Positions 1-11,225 of a stretch of 64,000 bases of DNA are shown here, piece after piece (positions within the stretch are counted from its first letter, which is position 1; every line of letters starts with the position of its first letter). Both the position numbers and the translations under genes were made by a program. This stretch comes from Trochalopteron elliotii (lineage: Eukaryota > Chordata > Aves > Passeriformes > Leiothrichidae): positions 1,222,223 to 1,286,222 of the forward strand of contig JANPWX010000452.1 of the NCBI GenBank assembly GCA_024734555.1, written 5' to 3'. Under the pieces are notes generated by a model that saw nothing but the letters and a program-made list of their open reading frames with translations, was not told the DNA's origin and made no database searches.

Positions 1-2579
1 AAGATCCAGAAATGCACTATTTAATGAGTAAATAAATATTTTTTTTTTCTTTTCTGTTTTAAAATTATCTCCTACTCTATTCATTGGATGGCCCTTATTT
101 CTAGGAGTACAGGATGTGGCAAAAAAGCTCACATTGTCTAAGTAAAATCTCAGTCATGTCCCTCATCAGTCACCTTCTCACCAAACTGGTGACTCCAAGA
201 TTGCTATCCTGACTAGTGACTCTAGCTGCCAGTTGGATCATCCTGAGCATCAGGAAGACCTGCTATGGATTACTTTTCCCTACGTGTACAATTTTATTTG
301 TTTTCCCTCTCTTGTTTGAACCAGTATTTTCATTGGAGGTAACTAGGGTGTTTAGAAACTTGAGTTTCTAACTGTGTATTTAGGAGTGGGATTTTCAGCA
401 TTGAAGATATCAGACTACTTTCCTTGTTAGTCCTGAATATTATTTGAGTTAGCAGGAGTGTTCTGAGAATGACATTTTTGAAAGTCAAGAGATTTTCATT
501 GTACTGAGGAAAAAGTCTTACCTTCTCAACAGGTATAAATCATTATTATGACTATTAAATCACGGATTCTTATCAAAGATCTGTACCAAGGAATATTCAG
601 TTGTTTTGCTAGTTTTGTCTTGTTCTGTGAATAGACAAATCTAATGGCAAAAGGTTGAACTTCATCCCATGAAGACCACTGATACTGTCTTCGTTGGATT
701 TTAACCACAAAAGAGACCAGAGATACCAAAGAATATATTTTTTGTAAGAGATGAAGATACAAGTTTCCATCCCTTGTTTTTAGAATATGAAGATAGCATT
801 TTCTATTGTGTTTTAATATTGTGATGAGGTAATATCTGTCATTTTGATTAAGAGGCCTAGTTAGTGAAGATTGAAATCAAGAAAAATGTCGCTTACATTT
901 GTTAAAGCAAAAAGAGTCTTGTTTCAAAGATTGGATTTAAAATTTAAAGACAAGAAGCTCATCTCTGTGTACTGTAGGAGAGATTTGAAGTTATCTGTTA
1001 TAATTCTTTTATTTCTGCATGATCTTAGTTTTGCATATTTTATGATATATATAATAGAGTAGAATTACATCAGAATATTATTTTCTAGTTGTTATGATAT
1101 TTTGTTCATATCTGTATTCTTCCCACCTGTTTAGTGTATTTATAACACTGTAGTCTTTATTTTCTTAAAAATTGCACTCCCCTGAAGGTAGATTAGTATC
1201 TCTCCTATGAAGTTCAGAGTAGAATCAGTATTTTCAAGAAAAGAAGGGAGAATTTGACATGTTCTTGGTGTCTTCCACCCAGAAACTGGGAAATAAAAGC
1301 CTCCTGAACTCTACTGTCTCACTCACAGTCAGACAGAAATCATAGGACATCCATCGACTTTGAACAACTCAAGAGTAAACAACTATTACTTGTGCCAAAA
1401 TAAGCAAACTGTATAAAGATAGACAAATACATCCTGAAGTGGTTTTTTTTCTCTTTACTACCCTGAACCCTTTAATCAGAAAGTTTTAGCTTTCCTTTAG
1501 CACTGAAGTAAATCTTACAGCAGTGTGAACTCCTAACCTGTAAGAGGACATCAACTGACTGTATTTTTGTCAGAGTACAAATTATGGAATTGTCTAAAAT
1601 GTATGTAATTTATTTGTTCTGTACTAATAGATACCATGCCAGGTAGGCAATTTTCTTTCACAAATCCATTTTGATGTGTTTTACTTGCTTTTACTTCCTT
1701 TACTTTTTTTACAGACATTGGGGGTGGGGGGACCTCTGTGTGATGAGGCCAGAATCTGCAATGATTCCTGATAACTGCATGCTTCACACTCAGAGAATAT
1801 TCTAGGAAATTGCTTATAAATTTGCTTGAGGCATTTTAACGCAAATGCTTCAGTCTATGGAATTTGTTACTGCTATTTTAGATTGCTTTCAATTGCTTAT
1901 TTTTGAGCAGAACTTATATTAAACTGCACAAATAAGAGATGTTCTTTAAAGCACAATAGAATTCTGGGGTTCTCGCTACTGAAATTCTGGTGTGTTGACT
2001 AAACTCTAAATAAAACAGGTGTTAGAGTAATGGCCTTTACAAGTTAATTAATCTTCATTTTCAAAGGATGAGCTACCATTTGGCTTAGGTTTATTATACG
2101 TAAGTGTAAATTACAATGTGATTTACTGTTCTAAAGAAAAAGCCACTCTCTAAGGACAGGTCTTGCCAGTAAACTGGCATTGTGAGCAAATTATGTACAC
2201 CTTTGGTTGAAAACATTTCCTTAAATATATGTACAACCTGATTTATTGCTTATTCATGAAATTTGCTGAGAATATCAGTTTGAGGAAATACCACCTACTT
2301 AAATACCTTCTAATCTCCAAAATAATATTGAAACTCCTCTTACAGTCATTACAGCCTTGATTTTATTTCGGTGTGAAATATTTCTATTACAGGGCCAAAA
2401 TCTTTACTGTACATATGTGAACTCTTGGAGAGGGTTTATTTGCAGTAAACCAAGAAAGAGTTTTTTGACATCATATGATATTGACATGGTAATATATCCC
2501 TGTTATTCTTGCTGTAGAACACAGATCTATGTATTATCAGGCATGTTTTGGGAGGATTGATCTAGTTTCTGTTTTTCAG
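1..2579. other. AT-rich noncoding stretch, no gene seen
   Basis: This is repeat-poor, AT-rich sequence. Short open frames occur on both strands, the longest about 78 codons, but none has a recognisable domain or paired splice sites. A good acceptor-like tract ends near 1713 (pyrimidines then ACAG), but it is followed by a G-rich stretch with no convincing donor. It is probably intronic or intergenic. Confidence 0.6.
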
Positions 2580-2615
2580 ATCAGAACAAAGTCAAGCCTG
2601 TTGAGGAGAAAAAAG
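2580..2615 (+). other. Candidate 36-nt cassette microexon
   Basis: A pyrimidine-rich tract ending GTTTTTCAG sits directly before 2580, and a near-consensus donor (AAAG|GTATGT) follows 2615. The bounded segment is 36 nt. If it begins with the last two bases of a split codon, it reads QNKVKPVEEKK and ends one base into the next codon, so both boundaries are the same phase and skipping would keep the frame. A second frame is also open and the third has a stop. The Lys/Glu/Pro-rich peptide resembles small exons of charged-repeat proteins such as triadin, but that is only a compositional resemblance. No flanking exon of the same gene was recognised, so this could be a chance pairing of splice-like sites. 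Confidence 0.3.
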
Positions 2616-5600
2616 GTATGTTCTACAAAATGCAGTGAGTCTAAGCCACAGATTTCTATATTTTTCTGACAGAATTCAGTAAGATTTTCACTTTAAGCAG
2701 AAAGTTGTCCTTTTTTTCTCTTTTTGTTGTCCACCCACTCAGTGCAAAGTCAACTTCACTTATGAGTTCTAATAGTCACACTGTTTTCATTTGATGTGCT
2801 TCAAACCTTTTACAAAGTCCCAACTGCTTTCTGGTTCTCATGACACCAGGATGGTAGGTCAGATTGTGGCCTGGATAGCTATCTCCTCAGCTGGCAGGTG
2901 ACACTGCTCATTCCTTTCATTTAGTGAGAGTCACTTGGAGGGCACCTCTGGACTCACCATTACTGCAGTGGCTGCATCCTCAGCCCACATCATGGCAGTC
3001 CTACTCCATCAGTGCACTTCTATAGCAGTAAACTTGGGGCACAGTGTTGCCTAGTGCTGATATTCTCTTGTCAAGTGCATCTTTTTGGAAGAGAGATGAA
3101 ATTTTCAGAATCCCAGCAGACATGCTGACGTTTTGTACCACCCCTGCTCTTTCAAACCAAGGGAGCTTGGAAATGCACTGCTTCACATCAAAGGGTTGTG
3201 TCATTTTTACAGCACTAGAAGAACACAGTAAGCGTAATTTGCCTTTAGAGAGTGAGGTATTTACTTTTCATGGGTACATTCCCCTATCCTGATGTGTTAA
3301 ATCATTTCCCATCTCTGTCGATTTTAAGATATCTTGGTTAGAGCACAGCTTTTGTGACTGGCTCCTGAACAGAATTAACTTTGATCTCACTTGATCTTGT
3401 TGTGACTTCTCATTTCCTCCACACTCCAGTATTTATTCTGTATGCTATCCTGCTTTGGTTCAGTACAATTCCGTTCCCACCTCTCCTCATGTCATTTGCC
3501 ACAGAGAGAATGTACACCCTGCATTACCCTGTGTAAGTGCCCAATGTTCTCCAGACATATCAGCGTGCTTTGGTGAGGTGCAGTGGAGCTCTCTGGGGCT
3601 CACAGGAGAGAAGGGAGCAGCCTGCCAGATCCATGGCTGTGATCTGTCTCCTGCCCAGAGGTGACTCGTGTCAGGCAAAGAAGGAAATGAAGAATTAGTA
3701 TCTAGGCTGGAAGTATCTTGAAGGTGATGTTGCCAGGATGGGAGCAGTTGGGAGGTGCTAAATGGTTGAGCTTGTGCAGGAACTGCAGAAGAGTAGAACA
3801 TCATTGTCCCAAATCCTTGAGAAGAAACTTTCACTCTGTCAGTGACTCCTGGCATTAAACCTCTTGCTAAACAAAATACAGCTCTTAGAGTAAGCTCCAT
3901 GTATTTTTCCTTTTTTTTTTCTTTATCCCCCTTTTCCCCTTTATCTTCTTTTTTCACTCCTTTTCAATACTTCCATTTCCTCAGTTGATTCTTTTTTCAT
4001 TTGTCAAAAGATTTTTTTCTTCTACAAATCCCTTTCTTGTTTCTCCTTTTGATGTGGCTTTTCTCTGTGTTTCCCTTTCAACCCTCAGAGCTTATTTTAG
4101 TCCCTTCTCTGTATTTGTTACATGGAGGAGTGCTATTGAAAAATTAAAAGTAGATTGCATGGGATTTTCTTATTTCTCTTTTTCCTCTAGAGGCCTGTTT
4201 CTCTTTCCTGCTATTTCTATGAAGTTTACCATTCCCAAATGCTTCCTTCCTTTCCTTCCAAATTATTTTACTCATCTTTTGCTCTCTTGCTCTGTCCTTC
4301 AACTCCCCCTTCACTTACTATTGCTTGATATTTAATTTCTCAGGCAGGGTGGGTCTTTGTGGAAGCATCCTGGATAAATACTCCAATCTGTACCTCAGCT
4401 CTGCTGACAAACACCAACTTCCCAACTGCATTTATCCTGGCTTTTTGTTCCATTTTTTTCCTATTTCACCCCCAGCACCAGTGAGGTTGGCAGTATTAAA
4501 TGCTACAGCCACGTTATAACCACAGCCTTGTACAACCCATTAAAGATCAGGTCTGTATGACATTGTAATTTTAATAGCAGTCACTGGCAGCCTATCTCTG
4601 CTTGTACTCCTATTATTACAACCACCAGTAGAGCTGTTCTACTGGGAAATTTCAAGTGTAGACAAAGCTTTAATCAACAGTAATCTGATCCTTTAAAAAT
4701 GCAACACCAATTCATTTATTTCTCATTTCACATATGAAATTTTAATAGGTACAATCACCCTTAAGGATGTTTCAAATATTAACATTATGCACAATTACAA
4801 AACAGAATCTTTTTTCTGTATGAAGCTATCAGCATCTTTGAACCAAGTAAGTAGTTTTCTGTGCAGACATCAAGTTTACTATCAATCAGAAGCTTATTAA
4901 CAGCTGTGTTAGTCCTAATTAAGTGCAAAGCAATGGCAGACTTTTTAATTAAGTCTTATTTTCCTAAGAGGAGTCTGATGGGGTTTTTTTTTTTTTCCCT
5001 TTCTTTTCCCCACCTCCATCCTTATTTACTGTGTAAAGTCAGCTTTAAAAATAGCTGGAACACAAGATGGGGCCATTGACATGAGGCCAAGGCACCAGGC
5101 AATATTTCCTTTACAGAATGGCTGTGTTGTGATTATACTGACCATATTTTATTCCTCTGGTTTGGTAAAATAATTCTGATTTTTTTTTAACTTTTCTGCA
5201 GTGTTTTTCATTTTGTTTTCTTTTTAGTTCTCCACTTGTTTGAAATGTATTTCCTGCATCCTCAGTTTCAATAGAAGTAGAAATTAATTCTAGTGTATAA
5301 ATTCACATGAGAGAAAGTGGAAATGTGTGACATCATATACACCAAAAAGGTCCTGGTTGCCTGACTAGACCTCTGTGTGTAGTACAATGCAGTAAATACT
5401 CAGTTGTTATGAGAAAGAATTGGCCTCACAGGTAAGCTGAAATTTAGAAGTCTCTACAAGTGTTTGATTTTCTTAGTCCTGAGCAGTGCCCAGTGGTGTA
5501 TGTGTACAAGTGAAGGAGGGAGAGAAGTGCCCTGAAAACTCCCATAATCTGCACATTTTACCCAGCACTGTTTAAGATGGAGAACTTCTGTAACCACAAA

Positions 5601-7049
5601 CAATGCTTGGATTGTTACTTTGCTAAGAGGATAAACAGTGTGTACATGTAAGAGGGTAGAGTAACCTCTCACTGCTCTTAATAAAGTATTGTCAAGCACG
5701 AATATTCTTCTGTACCACTACAGGTATAAAATGCCTTTACCTGAGCTCTGTTCAGTCTCTATTTTAACCTGAGATAAAATGTCTCGAGGCAAATCCTGGC
5801 CTGGATGAGCTCACAGTTACACCAAGGACTCCTGTGAAATGCTGACAGTTTACAAGGGGTGAGGATCTGACCTCTACAGTTTAAACATAAGGGTGGATCA
5901 CCACATGACATGAATTTCAGAGTTTACTTCTCTAACCAACCCGTGAGCTCATGGGTTTGCTCTTGCATGTTTTAGGCATCAGACAGTTTTCCTTTGGACA
6001 ATGTGTTCAGCAGGAAAAACTGAACTGTTCCTGTGCAAGGACGGAAAGATCAAGGCATTGCCCAGCAAGTTCAAAAGGAACTGGAGCCTAAAAGCCATTA
6101 AACCTCGTGGTGTTGCCTAGCTAGGCTTAACACTATGGGCTCTAAAGAGCAGGAATTGTCATTTTCTAAGGGTTTGCACAGCACTTGTTGCAACCTGAGC
6201 TGGCTTGAGCCTAAGGCACTGATGTAATGTGAGCACTGAGGTCGGTAAAATCATAGTAACAGTCGTGGTGTCTTTAAAATGCTCTGGCTCAATTATGGCA
6301 GTAAATCCAAGTCCAGATATAGCAGCTCTTCATTTATGGGCACACAGGTATGTCATAATTGTCTGTAATAAAGTATGACAGAAATTAAAATGGCAACACT
6401 TTACCTCTTGCTTTGTGGAGCAAACCAGTGATTTTTTTTTTTAATCTATACCTATTGTGTGGTTTCTGTACTGTTTCCAACACAGGTTCTGGGTTTGTAT
6501 ATTTAGAAGTTTCTGTTCAGTAATCAATACCTGGTACGTTCTGGTTCATTACAGCCACAGGGGTTAATGAATGACTATTGTTTATACGTTGTCTGATGTT
6601 AAAGCTTAATCCATATTTGGGTCTGATGCCAGCTTTGTTTCCAGGAAGAAAGAACTGAGATAATGGCTAGGCATATTTTAGAAGAGAATAGGGTTTTTAT
6701 AATGGTTATGGATCATTTTTATACTTTAGTTATCTTGAGTACATAGGACGTGTATGCTTCAGGATTGCCCAAGTCTGATTACTTTTTTCCTCTTACTTTA
6801 ATAAAAAGCAGAATAAGCTCATTAATTTTTTCCACTTCTTTTCGCTGTCTCTCATCCACTTATATAAGGTTGATATTCATATAAGAAACACTAAGGTCCT
6901 CTGAAAAATAAATTTTAAAAATGCCATTTTAATTCTTTTGATTGCAATAGCAATGTTAAGGTGGGAGCCTTGACATCCAAACAGGATTCTCTAAGGTCCT
7001 CTTGACAAGGCAGCTTCTTGTAACCAAACCTGCATTGGCAGGTGTTGTT
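2616..7049. other. Noncoding stretch, no gene seen
   Basis: This AT-rich sequence has no recognisable gene. A pyrimidine-rich tract on the plus strand runs through about 3904-4085. The minus-strand frame at 3487-3957 owes its Lys/Glu-rich start to that tract and shows no domain. Nothing else stands out. Confidence 0.55.
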
Positions 7050-7246
7050 AGGAATGCTTGGAAAGGGTTGTCAGACATTGGAATGGGCTGCCCAGGGAGG
7101 AAGGTGGAGTCACCATCCCTGGAAGTGTTCAAGGAATGAATGGATGTGGCACTCACATGGTCTGGTTGACACGGTGGTGTTTGGTTATAGGTTGGACTTG
7201 AGGGTCTTGGAGGTCTTTTCCAGTGTAAAAGATTCCATGTTTCTGT
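7050..7246 (+). mobile_element. CR1: CR1 LINE 3' fragment (avian type)
   Basis: The segment matches the familiar 3' end of bird CR1 retrotransposons from recognition: GGAATGGGCTGCCCAGGGAG, then TCACCATCCCTGGAAGTGTT, a GGTCTGGTTGACACGGTGGT stretch, GTTGGACTTGA, and GGTCTTTTCCAGTGTAAA leading to a GATTCCATGTTTCTGT tail. It covers only the last part of ORF2 and the 3' UTR, the usual 5'-truncated form. Drift from the consensus suggests an old copy. No intact reverse transcriptase is present. Edges are approximate. Confidence 0.9.
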
Positions 7247-8384
7247 AAGGGAGACCTTGGAAGTGACTTTTTAAAAACAGATAGTACTGTAAGTTTCCTG
7301 AAGCTTCTGCCGTTTTCCATGTAAAATATCTGCTTTCCAAAGATGGAAGTTTGTTTTGCTAACTCTTAGACTGCCAAGAGTTCTACAACACTTACCTTGT
7401 ATCACTCTCCTATGTTTAGTGAGGATTTTTAACTGTTGGAAATTCTTGGGTTTTCTGTCCAAATTAAACATATTGAGGAGCACTATAAATGAGAGTGTTT
7501 ATTTGACAGTATCTACTGTTTTCTGGCCAAAATTAAATTAATCTTTAACAAAACTATGTGATAAAGGTGAATTTATCTTTCATGTTGATATTGTGAAGTA
7601 GTGCAGCATAGGTTTTCATGATTACGCTTACAATTTCCAAGAAAAATAGAAAAGTAATATGCATACATTACCATATCCAAATCAGAGCCTGCAAATAAAA
7701 GATGGTACTTAAAAAAAACCCCAAACTTACTCTATTTCCATAAGTAGGTGGTTTGTTAATTATCTATAAAAATACAGGAATAGGGCAGTCACAGTCTGTA
7801 GAAGAATATATTAGGGAGTTGTTGGAGGATTCTTAGCATTAACTAGGAAATGTTTTGGAATAGATGGCACATTAATAGCTACTGTCAAAGAAAAGGAGAC
7901 TGTGAGGTCAAAGAGAAGGAAGTGGAACCAGCAGCACAAGGGTGACTGCCATTACAGGTCCTTGAAAAAGAAAGGAGGGTGCACCTGTCTGGAATGAGGA
8001 AAGTCAGCAAGGACATCTTTGAAAGAGATAAAAGGACTCTCATCCCCCTTTTCTCCCTTTATTTATTCAGTGAACTTCAGCCCTTGCAGAAAGCACCTGG
8101 CTGACAGCTCTGTACCTTGTAGTCCTGGGTGTATTCCCAGCAGGGTGTACACTGCAGGCACCTACGGCACCAGTTTCCCGTTTGCTCTCCTGACGGGAAA
8201 TGTGGGCTATGCTTTTATTTCCAAGGTGTGTCCCGTCACGGGCCTGTCTGCCCACCTCTGCAGTGGGGTGGGCACAGGCTGGGGGGTCTGCAAGGCTTGG
8301 AGACTGGACTAAAATGAGGCAGCTCATACTGTTAGTGCCCCAGCCATCATCCCCACCCTTCGGTTGATGTTGCCACCCCTGAGG
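7247..8384. other. Noncoding stretch, no gene seen
   Basis: From about 8050 to 8350 the sequence is more GC-rich and open on both strands (frames at 8019-8312 and 8067-8327). The two frames overlap on opposite strands and neither shows a domain, so I do not call either. No repeat was recognised. Confidence 0.5.
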
Positions 8385-8520
8385 CAGTGATGTCTAATCC
8401 ACTCATGAATCAATTATTGAACTGTCGCATTTTTCAGCCTGGCCTATTAAATTAAACTGACATCAGTCTCATCTCACAAAGACATTAGGTAGTGATGAAT
8501 TTCAGGTACTGTTAACCTGG
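8385..8520. promoter_or_regulatory. Candidate conserved noncoding element
   Basis: A compact AT-rich, repeat-free block contains AATCAATTATTGAAC, TATTAAATTAAACTGACATC and TTAGGTAGTGATGAATTTC, the mix of homeodomain-like cores often seen in vertebrate developmental enhancers. It sits about 280 bp from a CR1 fragment but is not part of it. Conservation is inferred, not observed. Confidence 0.25.
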
Positions 8521-8796
8521 TTTTGAATTGGCCAGCTAGAGACAGACAGATTCATTTTACATTCCAGCTGCCAGAACCACTGTCATGTCCTATCTTGCTG
8601 TTGTGGCTTTTTGATCAATGGCCTTCCTTGCTAACTCCTGAGAAGGAGCAATTTCATAAGAAGAAAGAGAGCATAAGAAAGCCAAAAAGGTCAAAATCTG
8701 GATTTATTTTTTCTGTCTTTAGAAGCACTCTGAGGAAGAGTTTGCATATGTAAACAGTGAGATTGGCTGTCTGGCTGGCTAAAAAAGCTTCACTGA

Positions 8797-9003
8797 AAGA
8801 ATCATAGAATGAATTAGACTGGAACGGATCTTAAAGATCACACAGTTCTTCCTGCCATGGGTAGGAACAGCTTTCACTAAACTAGGATGCTTAAAGGCCC
8901 ATCCAACCTGGCCTTGAGCTCCTCCAGGGATGGGGCATCCACAACTTCTCTGGGCAGCCTGTGGCAGTGCCTCACCACCCTCATAGGGAAAAGCACAATA
9001 CCG
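8797..9003 (-). mobile_element. CR1: CR1 LINE 3' fragment, minus strand
   Basis: Read on the plus strand this is the reverse complement of the bird CR1 tail: GAATCATAGAATGAATTAGA, then GGATCTTAAAGATCACA, CCATCCAACCTGGCCTTGAG, GGGATGGGGCATCCACAACT and GGGCAGCCTGTGGCAGTGCC. It is 5'-truncated and diverged. The end near 9003 is where similarity fades. No coding capacity remains. Confidence 0.9.
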
Positions 9004-9583
9004 CCTACACGGATTTAAAAGGCATTGCTTGGAATTAATGCAGTCAAAGTTAGGGGAATTTACTTCAATGGAAAAATGGAAAAAAAATACTCCATACTGC
9101 CAACAGCATTGCTTTATACTTGCAGTACACCCACTGTGGATAGGCCCTGCTTGCTCTGTGCTCTACTTCATCCACTGGGTGCACCTGGTAAGTAAAATGT
9201 GAAAACTTTTTTACTGTGGCCTGGTAAAATATGGAAGGTCCTCAGAATGCTCTGAGCTGAACCTGCATGTGTTTGGCTTTGTCTGTACTCATTCCCTTCT
9301 TGGATTCTGTTTTTATGGGTAACTGAAATAGAACAAAAAAATGGTGCTGGTTCACTGCTTCCACAGTTTATCCTCTTTTCTCCCCCCAAGACTTTGGGGG
9401 AATTTGTGCTTTCTTTTGGCTCCTCAAGGCAAGATAGAGCCCCTGGAGACCTGTTGCAAGGGACGGCCAGAAGGGCAGCCTGTGGTGTTGCAGCTTGGGA
9501 TGCTGGCCTGTGCTGGTGCTCTGTAAAGCCTATGTTTGTGAGTGTCCTTCTCTTCAAAAGCACTTGTCTTTTTCACTGTGGGG

Positions 9584-9596
9584 AAAAAAAAAAAAA
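9584..9596 (+). repeat. A13 homopolymer
   Basis: Thirteen A in a row follow GGGG. There is no target-site duplication or retrotransposed sequence beside it that would make it a retrocopy tail. Confidence 0.8.
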
Positions 9597-9629
9597 CAAG
9601 GAAATGCTGGCAGATATTTCCTGCCTGCT

Positions 9630-9900
9630 GGAGCTGTGGATTCATTACTATTAATAGAACTCTTAATTGACTATTTGAGAGCAGCTATAAAAATTGATTA
9701 GATGCATATGAGGAAATAAATATGGGTCAGTCTGTAGAGGCACAATGATATGAATTTGATGACCTATTAGGACACTTTTGTGTCTAACAAAGGATTTTTT
9801 TAATAAACATTAAACACTTCGCCCAAATTCTGCCCTCTAGCACTTCTCCCAGTCTAATGAATGTATAATGAAAGCAAATATTTGGTATAGCAAAAGAATC
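9630..9900. promoter_or_regulatory. Candidate conserved noncoding element
   Basis: An AT-rich, repeat-free block has dense homeodomain-like cores: ATTACTATTAATAGAAC, CTCTTAATTGAC, AAAATTGATTAGATGCATA and AGTCTAATGAATG. A TAACAAAGG SOX/TCF-like site lies near 9786. The composition resembles vertebrate developmental enhancers. No gene overlaps it. Conservation is an inference. Confidence 0.3.
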
Positions 9901-11202
9901 CCATTTTTTTAAATCTCATTCCTGTACATTTTTAAGAGGTTAGGTTACTTGACATGTAAAACATCTATGAATTTTAAGTGAGGCCAGATTAGTAAGGCTC
10001 TGTAGTTGGTCTTTCATCTTAATGTGACCAAGAATGTCCTCTAGCTCACTCTATTTACTAAGAAATTAAAAAATAGCAAATTGCACATCACTGCAGGCCA
10101 TATGTCCGTTCCTCTCCTGGGCTCTGCTCTACAGCAATGTTAATTGACTTGCCCAAACCCTCTTCTCCTGAGTTGTGTCCACTGCTGATGAAACAATCAA
10201 CAATGCTCCTGAGCAGAATAGGGAATGAAAAAACAATGTAAAACACTGAACCACATTAAGAATAAATTCTTTTCTGCAATAGTATGATAAAAATTTAATA
10301 CTGACATATAACCTAGGCTTTCAAAGGTAAAATCTTGTTTTAAGCTTGCTTAAAGAGTGAGGGTTTCAGCATGGTCTGAAAGTCAGAGACTTTACACCGA
10401 GAAAACAAAAACAGTAATATACAAATTATTGACTCTTACACATTTATTTCTGGTTTAGTAGACTTTGAATAAGGCACACTAAATTTTTAAGAAACCTGCA
10501 AGGGCTGTTAAATAATGACTATATATTCTTCTATTGGACAAATTGATAAATCTGCATGTAGAAGATAAATTGGATTAGACTACATGGAACAAAAGTAAGA
10601 AGGACCATCGGTTTGTAGTGTATCAATGAGCTTGCTTTTTACCTTTTCACTTGGGTCTTCAGAGAACCTCCATTAACTCACAGGCTTTGTCTTTTAAGTC
10701 AATACATAACATTTAGATGAGGATGCATTACTCCATTATGGGACACACCTGAGTGCAGGACCCAGCTGAAGCCAGTTTTCCCCACAGCCAGTGGCAGGTG
10801 CTGTGGCTGGCAGTTGCCCTGGGCTCCTTGCCCAGCACATAAAGAGATGTTAGTGGGCTTCCATCCTCTTTGAGCAGCCAAACCTTTGGCTTCAGACCTT
10901 CTCGGCTAAGGGCTAAGTAGGGCTGTGGGAAGGAGAGATGAAGAGCCCAGGAGATGGACCAGAGCCTGGCAGGAGCCCAGGCTGCAGCCCTGGAGCTGCC
11001 TGCACTTTCCTGCTTGGCTTTAACTCTGCCCCTGCCCACCTGCTGTCCCCAGCATCTGCAGAGTGCTCAGTCCCCTACCAGCCAGGGAAGATCAACCACA
11101 GGTAATTTTTGTGACTGTTCCTTCTAATGCTTACCTTGAGGGTGCCTGTGGCAGGGGTATGCAACCAACTCTTCACCCATACCAAACTTTCATTCTTTTC
11201 TC

Positions 11203-11225
11203 TTTTTTTTTTTTTTTTTTTTTTT
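11203..11225 (+). repeat. T23 homopolymer followed by (GT)n
   Basis: A run of 23 T is followed by a short GTGTGTGTT microsatellite. On the minus strand this reads as a poly(A), but no retrotransposed body was recognised beside it. Confidence 0.85.

Noticed and set aside
526..762. Minus-strand frame near a good donor-like CTTAC at 517-521
   Set aside because: The only plausible paired acceptor gives a segment whose open frame stops before the donor.
3487..3957. 156-codon minus-strand frame with Lys/Glu-rich start
   Set aside because: The charged start is the translation of a pyrimidine tract. The rest shows no domain.
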